Assembly (NCBI GenBank): GCA_947581895.1
Contig: CANPWE010000010.1
Coordinates: 1-44,626 of the forward strand
Length of the DNA stretch: 44,626 nucleotides
Reading direction: 5' to 3'
From: an uncultured Clostridia bacterium
Lineage (GTDB): Bacteria; Bacillota; Clostridia; TANB77; CAG-508
Part shown: positions 19,310 through 28,072 of the stretch, in pieces
Numbering within the stretch: position 1 is the first letter of the stretch
Layout: each line of letters opens with the position of its first letter
Position numbers and translations under genes: made by a program
Notes under the pieces: generated by a model
Told to the model about the DNA's origin: nothing
What the model saw: only the letters and a program-made list of their open reading frames with translations
Databases searched by the model: none

Positions 19310-20843
19310 ATGGAAAAGAAGGTTACAATGTTAATGATATTAGATGGGTTTGGAAATAATTCAAATGAGAAAGGTAATGCAGTAAAATTAGCAAACACTC
19401 CTAATATTGACAAACTAATGAAAACATGCCCAACTACAGAAATCTATACAAGTGGTTTAGCTGTTGGACTTCCAGAAGGACAAATGGGAAATTCTGAGGT
19501 AGGACACACAAATATTGGAGCAGGAAGAGTTGTATACCAAGAATTAACAAGAATAACAAAGTCAATAGAAGATGGAGACTTTTTCAGTATACCAGAATTT
19601 GTAAAAGCTATAGAAAATTGTAAACAAAATAATTCTAAATTGCATATAATGGGATTAGTTTCAGATGGTGGTGTTCATAGCCATATTCGTCATTTATTTG
19701 GTTTACTAGAATTAGCAAAGAGAAAAGATTTTGAAGATGTATATGTTCATTGTTTCTTAGATGGAAGAGATACTCGGACCTGCATCAGCAGAAAACTATA
19801 TAATGCAATTACAAGATAAAATGAAAGAAAAAGGTGTAGGAAAAATTGCTTCTATATCTGGAAGATTTTATGCAATGGATAGAGATAATAGATGGCAAAG
19901 AATTCAAAAAGCATATGATGCAATGGTAAATGGAATTGGAGAAAAAGCAACATCAGCAATATCAGCAATAGAAAGCTCATATCAAAAAGAAGTATTTGAT
20001 GAATTTGTTGTACCAACAGTTATTTGTAATGGAGATAAACCAATTGCAACTATTGATAAAAAAGATTCTGTCATATTTTTTAATTTTAGACCTGATAGAG
20101 CGAGAGAAATAACAAGAACATTAGTTGACCCTGAATTCAAAGAATTTGAAACTAAAAAATTAGATTTATGTTTTGTATGTATGAGACAATATGATGAAAC
20201 AATACCAAATGTTAATATAGCATTTAAACCAAATGTATTGGTAAACACTTTTGGCGAATATATAAGCAAAAAAGGATTAACACAATTACGTATAGCAGAA
20301 ACTGAAAAATATGCACATGTAACATTCTTTTTTAATGGTGGAGAAGAAAAACAATATAAAGGTGAAGATAGAATATTAGTTCCATCACCAAAAGTAGAAA
20401 CATATGATATGAAACCAGAAATGAGTGCTGGTGAAGTAACAGAAAAAGTTATTGAAGCAATTGAATCTAAAAAATATGATTCAATCATATTAAATTATGC
20501 AAACCCTGATATGGTAGGACATACAGGAAGTTTAGAAGCTGCTATTAAAGCAATTGAATTTATAGATGGATGTGTAGGAAAAGTTGTTAAAGCATTAAAT
20601 GATGTAGATGGAGTAGTTTTAATTACTGCAGACCACGGAAATTCAGAACAAATGATTGATTACAAAACAGGAGAACCACATACAGCTCATACTACTAACC
20701 CAGTTCCACTAATATTAGTTGGAATGGAAAATGTTAAACTAAAATCAGGAAGACTAGCAGATTTAGCACCAACTATGCTAGATATTATGGGATTAGAAAA
20801 ACCAGAAGAAATGTTAGGAGATAGTTTATTATTAAGAAAATAA
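19310..20843 (+). CDS. gpmI: 2,3-bisphosphoglycerate-independent phosphoglycerate mutase, requiring a +1 frameshift at CGG 19775-19777
   Basis: [34 protein letters not shown] in frame 0; [49 protein letters not shown] in the +1 frame. Confidence 0.93.
19772..19778 (+). other. Candidate +1 recoding site ACT C GGA in gpmI
   Basis: Frame 0 ACT CGG ACC TGC (TRTC); skipping C19775 gives ACT GGA CCT GCA (TGPA), the conserved continuation. Confidence 0.65.
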
Positions 20844-21032
20844 TAGAATTTTAATTAAAATGTTTAATAAAATAATAGAATTTTAGTTAGAATGTTTAAT
20901 AAAATAATAGAATTTTAGTTAGAATGTTTAATAAAATAATAGAATTTTAGTTAGAATGTTTAATAAAATAATAGAATTTTAATTAGGATATTTAATAAAA
21001 TAATGAAATTTTAGTTAGGATGTTTAATAAAA
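20841..21032. repeat. Tandem repeat, 32-bp unit x 6
   Basis: Unit taatagaattttagttagaatgtttaataaaa starts at 20841, 20873, 20905, 20937, 20969, 21001 with few mismatches. Confidence 0.95.
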
Positions 21033-21123
21033 TTTAATAAAAAATGTAGAAAAAGAAGTTAATAGTTTTACTATATATAAAAGCAAATAGTGAAATAAAT
21101 CTAAGATTATAAGGAGGTATATA

Positions 21124-21879
21124 ATGGAAAATATGCCAGATATAAAAAAAATATACACTGGTATTCAACATCAACTAAGTAATTTAATACCCGAAAAATG
21201 GGAAAGCATATATTTATATGCATCAGTAATGAAACAATTAAATAATTTAGAAACATGGGAAATGTATTTTTATTATATACCTAAAGGTCTTTTAAAAAAG
21301 AATCCTATTAATGTATATGAAGTGCCAAGTCGATTTAATGTTGATGAAGAAGAATATTTGGAACTTGTAGATAATTTATGTAATACAATAAGGGTATTAC
21401 ATAAAGAATATCAGGAAGTATATGAAAAAAATTGGTCAAACATGGTAATAACTATAAAAGATTCTCAATTTTTGGTTGAGTATAATGATGATAATCTTAT
21501 GAAATCAGAATATAAAAGTAAAGATAGGCATATTATATTCAAACATAAATATTTAAATATTCCAATTCAAAGTTTTTCTAAAGAGGAAAGGGAGATTATA
21601 CAAGGTTATTTAAATAATGAGGAATATAAAATAACTTATGATAGGTATTTTGAATATATACCTAAAGAAGAAGAAGTACATAATTATATTGAGTATGAAA
21701 AAGATGATGTGGTTGAAGAAAATGTTTATGCAACTCAATTATTAGAAACACAAAAGAAAAAAATTGGAATTTTTAGTATGTTAATAAATTGGATTAAACG
21801 TAAAAGAAGACATGAAAAGGCATTAGCTGAACCTGTTGATAAACAATCTATAGAACCTAAAATACAAATATTAAATTAA
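21124..21879 (+). CDS. DUF600/YezG-like protein (immunity-protein-like fold) with C-terminal basic extension
   Basis: IYTGIQHQLSNLIPEKWESIYLYASV...YFYYIPKG...FNVDEEEYLELVDNL resembles the YezG/DUF600 pattern. Confidence 0.6.
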   Translation: MENMPDIKKIYTGIQHQLSNLIPEKWESIYLYASVMKQLNNLETWEMYFYYIPKGLLKKNPINVYEVPSRFNVDEEEYLELVDNLCNTIRVLHKEYQEVYEKNWSNMVITIKDSQFLVEYNDDNLMKSEYKSKDRHIIFKHKYLNIPIQSFSKEEREIIQGYLNNEEYKITYDRYFEYIPKEEEVHNYIEYEKDDVVEENVYATQLLETQKKKIGIFSMLINWIKRKRRHEKALAEPVDKQSIEPKIQILN

Positions 21880-22091
21880 ACTACTAAAAAAACACAAATA
21901 AAATGTGGATAAATTGTATAAAATGTGAAAAAATGGTATAAAATGTGTAGAAAAATCTGAAAATTATATCATAAAAGTTAAAATTTTATACAAAATAGAA
22001 AATTTACTAATTTTTAATATAAAAATTAAAAAAAGTATAGATTAAAATATAAATATGTGTTATTATAATAGCATGCAATCTCAATACAAAT

Positions 22092-22166
22092 TGGGGTATC
22101 GCCAAGCGGTAAGGCATCGGACTCTGACTCCGACATTCCTGTGTTCGAATCACAGTACCCCAGCCA
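22092..22166 (+). tRNA. tRNA-Gln (anticodon CTG)
   Basis: Acceptor TGGGGTA/TACCCCA, anticodon stem TCGGA-CTCTGAC-TCCGA, T-loop TTCGAAT, CCA encoded. Confidence 0.95.
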
Positions 22167-22264
22167 ATTAAAATTTATATAAAAATATTTAAATTCATGT
22201 ATTGCAAAAAAAAGATTTTTATGTTAAAATCAAAAAAAATTTGTGAAAAAGCAAAAAGGAAAGG

Positions 22265-22897
22265 ATGAATATTATGAAAAAATTATTATCAACAATACTA
22301 ATAGTATTAATTGCAACATTTGTGTTAGGAACAGCATCAAATGCAACAACAAAAAATGAATTAAAGGCATACTTATTACATGACCAAGGAATTGCAGGAA
22401 GTGATTTAATCATTCGTAATGCAGATAAAGTAAAAGTTGAAAGATTCTTTAACAGAATGGACATGACAGATGCTCAAGCAACTGAAATAAAAACATATGT
22501 TGATGCAGCAATAACATTAATGACATCTGATGGAGCAACAGAACCAAATGAATTAAGTACAAGAGCTAAAAAGGAAAAATTATTATCATTGGCTCAACAA
22601 GCAGCAGCAGTATTAGGGTTAACAGTTTCTTATGATTCAACAGAAACAAGATTAGATATATATAAAGATGGTGAATTATATGATTCACTTAATTGGGGAG
22701 TACCACCAACAACAAAAAACACTACAACAACAGCTACTACTCAAACAAATAAAAAGACAAAAATAGGAACATCAGAACCTTCATTAGTTAAAACAGGTTC
22801 AACAAATTATGAATATGTTATTGCAGCAGGTGTAGTATTAATTGCCGGTATTACATTAGTTGTAGCTAGAAAGAAAAGCCTAAATGCAGTTGCTTAA
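22265..22897 (+). CDS. Secreted protein with noncanonical sortase sorting signal (LVKTG + TM + basic tail)
   Basis: N-terminal signal peptide; C-terminus SLVKTGSTNYEYVIAAGVVLIAGITLVVARKKS; adjacent sortase. Confidence 0.7.
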   Translation: MNIMKKLLSTILIVLIATFVLGTASNATTKNELKAYLLHDQGIAGSDLIIRNADKVKVERFFNRMDMTDAQATEIKTYVDAAITLMTSDGATEPNELSTRAKKEKLLSLAQQAAAVLGLTVSYDSTETRLDIYKDGELYDSLNWGVPPTTKNTTTTATTQTNKKTKIGTSEPSLVKTGSTNYEYVIAAGVVLIAGITLVVARKKSLNAVA

Positions 22898-23534
22898 TAT
22901 AAAAAATACGAAAGATCCAGTAAAATGGAAAATAATAGAAGCAATTATTATTGATATAATAGTTGCTTTTATTAGTATTATTATAATTATATCAGCAATA
23001 AAAATACTATTTGGAAAACAAATAAAAACGGCAATAAATTATGTTGATATGGTATCAATAAATACAGATAATAAAATAATAAAAGACATAAAATTTGATG
23101 AAGAAACTAAAACCATAATTACATATCCTGAATATGGGACAAGATATGGAAACATAAAAATTGATTCATTAAATATAGCACTACCATTATATTATGGTGA
23201 TAAATTAAGTATTCTAAAAAATGGAGTAGGTCAATCAAGTGGTGCATATTTTCCTGGAGAAGGAGGCTCTATAATATGTATGGGGCATAATAATAAAACA
23301 TTTTTGTATGATCTTCCTAATATAAAAACAAATGAAATAATAGAAATAAATACTACATATGGTGATTTTAAATATCAAGTATATGAAACAAAAATAGTTA
23401 ATATGTATGATGTAGATGAATTACCAATACAACATGATGAAGAAATCTTAATGTTATATACATGTTATCCTGTAGATACATTAGGAAATAAAAAAGATAG
23501 ATTTGTAGTATATGCAAAAAAAATAGATAATTAA
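22884..23534 (+). CDS. Sortase (class D-like)
   Basis: ICMGHNNKTFLYDLPNIKTNE His motif, MLYTCYPVDTLGNKKDRFVVYAK Cys/Arg motif; overlaps upstream gene. Confidence 0.88.
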   Translation: MQLLNIKNTKDPVKWKIIEAIIIDIIVAFISIIIIISAIKILFGKQIKTAINYVDMVSINTDNKIIKDIKFDEETKTIITYPEYGTRYGNIKIDSLNIALPLYYGDKLSILKNGVGQSSGAYFPGEGGSIICMGHNNKTFLYDLPNIKTNEIIEINTTYGDFKYQVYETKIVNMYDVDELPIQHDEEILMLYTCYPVDTLGNKKDRFVVYAKKIDN

Positions 23535-23541
23535 AAAAGGA

Positions 23542-24402
23542 ATGAGAGGAAAAATGGCAATAGCAAAAAAAATAATATCATATATATTAGCTATAGTATT
23601 TTCTATATGTGTAATTATAGCTGTATTATTAATATGTATTAATAATAGTTTATTTAGCAAAACATATATAAAAAAAGAATTAAGAAATACTGATTATTAT
23701 TACTATGTTTATTCAATTATTGAAGAAAGTTGTAATAATACTTTTCTACAATCTGGTTTTGAAAGTAAAGTTTTTGATAATGTAATTACTGAAAAAGAAG
23801 TACAAGAGGATATTGATAATTTAATAGATTGTTTATACGATAATAAAAAGGTAGATATTTCAACAGATTCAATAAAACAAACATTAAATGAAAATATTCA
23901 AAAAGAAATAGAAGAAAGAAATTATGTTGTAAGTGAAGAAACACAATCAGATATAAATGAATTTGTAAATACAATATTAGATACATATAAAAATCACATT
24001 ATTTATTCTCAAGAAGTTGTTGACCAAATAAGTCAATACTTAAAAAAAGTTACAGATATCGCAAAAATTGCGATGATTGTATTAAGTGTGACAACATTAG
24101 TTTTGGCAGTAATAATATTTATACTAAATAGACCTTCTTTGGGTGTAGGTTTATTTATATCAGGGATATTTTTTATTATAGTTAAAGTATATTCAGGAGT
24201 AAATGTAGCTATAAATAATGTATTAATTTTGAATTGGGCATTTTCTAAAACAATGACATATATATTAAATCAGTTATTGAAAAATTTATTTACTACAGGA
24301 ATTATGTTGACAATAGCTGGTATTATAATAATAATAGTGGAAGAAATAGCAAAAATATACAAATTAAACCAAAAGTCACTTGAAAAAAAGTCCAAAATTT
24401 GA
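23542..24402 (+). CDS. Membrane protein of unknown function
   Basis: N-terminal TM and C-terminal TM cluster; follows the sortase gene closely. Confidence 0.6.
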   Translation: MRGKMAIAKKIISYILAIVFSICVIIAVLLICINNSLFSKTYIKKELRNTDYYYYVYSIIEESCNNTFLQSGFESKVFDNVITEKEVQEDIDNLIDCLYDNKKVDISTDSIKQTLNENIQKEIEERNYVVSEETQSDINEFVNTILDTYKNHIIYSQEVVDQISQYLKKVTDIAKIAMIVLSVTTLVLAVIIFILNRPSLGVGLFISGIFFIIVKVYSGVNVAINNVLILNWAFSKTMTYILNQLLKNLFTTGIMLTIAGIIIIIVEEIAKIYKLNQKSLEKKSKI

Positions 24403-24445
24403 TATAATATTACACAGACTATATTATGAAGAAAGAGTGGAAGAT

Positions 24446-25180
24446 ATGGAAGAATTAGATTTGAAGCAATTATTTAAAATTTTTTGGAACAAAAGATTAC
24501 ATATTATAGCTATAGTAATAATATTTTCAATAATAGGTGCAATATATTCATTTTCATTTGTAAAACCAAAATATCAAGCATATACAACATTAGTTCTTGT
24601 TAAATCAGATATAGTACCTAATGGAGAAGAATATGACTCTACAATGTCACAAAGTATTACACAATCTGATTTAAGTCTAAACCAAAATTTGATATCTACA
24701 TATAGTGAATTGGTTAAAACAAAAAATGTATTAAGAGAAGTTATTAAAATATTAAAACTAAAAGTTAGTGAAGATGAACTAAGGAATAATGTAGCAGTAA
24801 GTTTAGTTGCTGATACAGATATATTAAAAATAACAGTTACAAATTCAAATGCACTAGATGCTAAAAATATTGCAAATGCAACAGCTAAAGTATTTTCTGA
24901 AAGAATTGCTGAAATCTATAACATAAATAATGTATATATAGTAGATGAAGCAGAAGAACCAGCAGAACCATATAATATATCACATAAAAGAGATATAATT
25001 ATATTTATGTTAGTTGGATTAATAATCGCAGTAGCATATGTATTATTAGCAAACTTACTTGATACAACTGTAAAATCTACAGAAGAAATAGAAAAAGAAC
25101 TAGGAATTTCTGTATTAGCATCAATTCCTGAAATAAAAGAAGATACTAAAATGTTAAGTAGTAAAGGAGGTAATTATTAA
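24446..25180 (+). CDS. Wzz/CpsC-type chain-length regulator
   Basis: MEELDLKQLFKIFWNKRLHIIAIVIIFSIIGAIYS...AEEPAEPYNISHKRDIIIFMLVG; ATG at 24446. Confidence 0.88.
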   Translation: MEELDLKQLFKIFWNKRLHIIAIVIIFSIIGAIYSFSFVKPKYQAYTTLVLVKSDIVPNGEEYDSTMSQSITQSDLSLNQNLISTYSELVKTKNVLREVIKILKLKVSEDELRNNVAVSLVADTDILKITVTNSNALDAKNIANATAKVFSERIAEIYNINNVYIVDEAEEPAEPYNISHKRDIIIFMLVGLIIAVAYVLLANLLDTTVKSTEEIEKELGISVLASIPEIKEDTKMLSSKGGNY

Positions 25181-26088
25181 TGCAAAACGAAATAATAACA
25201 TTTACATCTCCAAAGGCATCAGCATCTGAAATATTTAGAACATTAAGAACTAATGTACAATTTATGAATGTAAGCTCAGAACAAAAATCCATATTATTTA
25301 CAAGTACACAAGCAGGAGAAGGAAAAAGCTGGATATCAGCAAATTTAGCCATTACATTTGCACAAGCAGGTAAAAAGGTTATATTAGTTGATACAGATAT
25401 GAGAAGAGGAAGACAACATGAAATATTTGAATTACCAAATAATAAAGGTTTATCAAATTATCTAATTTTGTCAACAAAAAATCCAAAAGATGAATTACAT
25501 GAATATATTCAAAAAACAGCTATAGATAATTTATATGTAATGACATCTGGAATAGTGCCTCCAAATCCATCAGAATTATTAACAAGCAAAAAAATGATTG
25601 ATTTAATAAAAACATTAGAAGAAATGGCAGATATAGTAATATTTGATTCAACTCCTAGTACAATGGTAACAGATGCAATGGCAATATCAAGATATGTTGG
25701 TTCTACATTAATTGTAGCATCTTATAAAAAAACAAAAATGGAAACATTAAAACAAATAAAAAAGAATATAGAAAATGTAGGTGGAAAAGTTAGTGGAATA
25801 ATATTAAATAGAACACCAGCAAATAAAAAAGAATATGGTAGGTCATATTATTATGAAAGTTCTATGGTATCTTCAGGAATGAAATGGAGAAGAAATCCAA
25901 AAATATCTCAAGGTTTTCGTAGGTTTGGTAAAAAGGCATCTGAAGAGGAAGAACTTAAAGTACAACAAATAAAACAAAAACTTGATGAAGTTGATGAAAA
26001 ACAGAAAATAAATGAACAAAAAAATATAAATGATGAAGAATTAAATGGTCTATTAAAACAATTAGCAAAATATATAGACAACAAATAA
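25180..26088 (+). CDS. CpsD/CapB-type BY-kinase with long C-terminal extension
   Basis: SEIFRTLRTNVQF, TSTQAGEGKSWISANLA, VILVDTDMRRGR, GIILNRT; SYYYESS tyrosine cluster. Confidence 0.9.
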   Translation: MQNEIITFTSPKASASEIFRTLRTNVQFMNVSSEQKSILFTSTQAGEGKSWISANLAITFAQAGKKVILVDTDMRRGRQHEIFELPNNKGLSNYLILSTKNPKDELHEYIQKTAIDNLYVMTSGIVPPNPSELLTSKKMIDLIKTLEEMADIVIFDSTPSTMVTDAMAISRYVGSTLIVASYKKTKMETLKQIKKNIENVGGKVSGIILNRTPANKKEYGRSYYYESSMVSSGMKWRRNPKISQGFRRFGKKASEEEELKVQQIKQKLDEVDEKQKINEQKNINDEELNGLLKQLAKYIDNK

Positions 26089-26160
26089 TAGAATAAGTAA
26101 CAATTATTATTAGTTAATTAATGGTTATGATTGTAAACAAAATAGTGAAGGAGATTTAGT

Positions 26161-26922
26161 ATGATTGATATACATACTCATTTATTAAATGGTGTTGATG
26201 ATGGTGCAGAAAATACAATAGAATCATTAACTAACTTAAAATTAGCACAAGAAGCGGGATTTACAGACATAATATTAACACCACATTACATAGAGGATTA
26301 TTATGAAAATGATTATCAGAGTACAAAAATCAAAATAGAAGAACTGAAATCAAAATTATATGATAACAATATTTCCATAAAATTGTATCAAGGAAATGAA
26401 GTATATATTTCAGATTCGATAGGAAAATTAATACAAAATAATATTGTATCAAACCTTGCAGGAAGTAAGTATTTATTATTTGAATTACCACAAAAAAATA
26501 AGATATTAAATTTAGATAATTTGATTATGGAAATAAAATACTCAGGATGTATACCTGTATTGGCACATCCTGAAAGATATACTTTTATTCAACAAAATCC
26601 AAATGAAATTGCAAGATTGATTTCAAAAGGAGTATTAATACAAAGTAATTATGGAAGTATAATTGGACAATATGGAAAAGAAGCAAATAAAACTATAATA
26701 AAATTATTAAAAAATAATATGGTACATTTTTTAGGGTCAGATACTCACAAAAATGGTCATATATATTCAAATTTCAATCATATAAAAAAAGAACTTTTAA
26801 AATATATTAATGAATATAAATTATTAGAATTAACAACAAACAATGCGATGCATATACTAAATGATGATGTTATTAAAATTCAAGAACCAACTTTAATTAA
26901 AAAAAATTGGTTCTTTACATAA
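26161..26922 (+). CDS. CpsB/CapC-type PHP-family tyrosine phosphatase
   Basis: MIDIHTHLLNGVDDGAENTIES, PVLAHPERY, FLGSDTHKNGH. Confidence 0.92.
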   Translation: MIDIHTHLLNGVDDGAENTIESLTNLKLAQEAGFTDIILTPHYIEDYYENDYQSTKIKIEELKSKLYDNNISIKLYQGNEVYISDSIGKLIQNNIVSNLAGSKYLLFELPQKNKILNLDNLIMEIKYSGCIPVLAHPERYTFIQQNPNEIARLISKGVLIQSNYGSIIGQYGKEANKTIIKLLKNNMVHFLGSDTHKNGHIYSNFNHIKKELLKYINEYKLLELTTNNAMHILNDDVIKIQEPTLIKKNWFFT

Positions 26923-26927
26923 GAAAA

Positions 26928-26975
26928 AGCATCTTATTATTAATTAATGATTTGATAATTAGATGCTCTTTTATT
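26928..26975 (+). terminator. Terminator-like hairpin after the CpsB-like phosphatase gene
   Basis: agcatct...agatgct followed by cttttattat. Confidence 0.55.
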
Positions 26976-27005
26976 ATATTATTTAACTACAAAAGGAATA
27001 TTTTA

Positions 27006-27227
27006 TTAAATTATACTCGTACTATTAATAGTATTTGTTGAGTCTAAATTAACATTTTTTGTTTCATTCCATTTTGATTTCAAAAATGCAGAAGCTCCAA
27101 AATAAGCTGAGATGACAAAAATGCTAATACTTATAATTATTCCTAAAATTATAATTAAAATGACTTTTTTAACATTTTTCTTTGGTGTATAAACAATAAG
27201 TTGATTTTCCACTATAATCACTCCCAT
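27006..27227 (-). CDS. Small single-TM membrane protein
   Basis: ORF with one hydrophobic segment; isolated between hairpin and divergent vanZ-like gene. Confidence 0.4.
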   Translation of the reverse strand: MGVIIVENQLIVYTPKKNVKKVILIIILGIIISISIFVISAYFGASAFLKSKWNETKNVNLDSTNTINSTSII

Positions 27228-27394
27228 AAATATTAGTAATAATATTAAAAAATATTCATTTAATTTTTATAATAAATGTTATATACAATAAATAAGATTA
27301 TATAATGTTTGTAAAAAAAAGTAAATAAAAATTAGAAAAATGTTGAAAAAAAAATATATATAAATTATAATATTGAAATTGGGAGAAGAATAAA

Positions 27395-27868
27395 ATGAAA
27401 AAAATAATAAGATATATTTTAATTGTATTAATAATTTTAAATTGTATAGTAATATTTAAGTTTTCAGCGGAAAAATCAGAAAAATCAAATATGACAAGTG
27501 GAAGTGTTATAAATACTATTATTGAGATAAATCCGAAAACAAGAAACTTAAGTGAAAAAGAAAAAGAACAAGTGAGAACTAAAATAGCGGCACCAGTAAG
27601 AAAAACAGCACATTTTACAATATATACAAGTTTAGGAATGCTAATATACTTATGTGCAAGAACATTTGAAGGTGAAAATAAAAGAAAAATGTTATTAAGT
27701 TTAATACTAGCATTTTTATATGCTTGTACAGATGAAATACATCAACTTTTTGTACCAGGAAGATCTGGACAATTTAAAGATGTATGTATAGACTCATGTG
27801 GAGCGTTATTTGGTATTATATTAATATTTTTTATTTGTAAAATAATAAAAAAGAAAAAGGATATCTGA
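27395..27868 (+). CDS. VanZ-family membrane protein
   Basis: KFSAEKSEKSN, RKTAHFTIYTSLGMLIY, ACTDEIHQLFVPGRSGQFKDVCIDSCGALFG. Confidence 0.88.
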   Translation: MKKIIRYILIVLIILNCIVIFKFSAEKSEKSNMTSGSVINTIIEINPKTRNLSEKEKEQVRTKIAAPVRKTAHFTIYTSLGMLIYLCARTFEGENKRKMLLSLILAFLYACTDEIHQLFVPGRSGQFKDVCIDSCGALFGIILIFFICKIIKKKKDI

Positions 27869-27950
27869 AAAAAGAAGAATAAAAAATCTGAAAAAAGAAG
27901 AAATAGACAATCTGAAAAAAAGCAACAGAAAATCTGACAAAAAAATTGAA
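27863..27950. repeat. Imperfect short tandem repeat (about 4 copies of aatctgaaaaaagaagaa...)
   Basis: atctgaaaaaagaagaa / atctgaaaaaagaagaaa / atctgaaaaaaagcaaca / atctgacaaaaaaattg. Confidence 0.6.
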
Positions 27951-28072
27951 AAATATATTGAAGTATAGTATAATAAACATTATACTAAAAAATGGAATAT
28001 TGGTAAAATTTATTTATTCATAAAATAAATAGCAAAAGCCATAACAAAAATTTAATATATGGGGTGAAAAAA

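Noticed and set aside
9954-19777. Simple reassignment of CGG to another amino acid
   Set aside because: Reassignment alone cannot restore the reading frame; both genes need one nucleotide skipped after the CAA or ACT codon.
19761-20843. Second half of gpmI as a separate gene (ORF 19761-20843, [13 protein letters not shown]...)
   Set aside because: The ATG and first codons overlap the upstream gpmI frame (atggaagagatactc encodes DGRDT in frame 0); homology starts at GPASA, so this is one gene split by a +1 shift.
20841-21032. CRISPR array
   Set aside because: Units are contiguous 32-bp tandem repeats without unique spacers; no cas genes.
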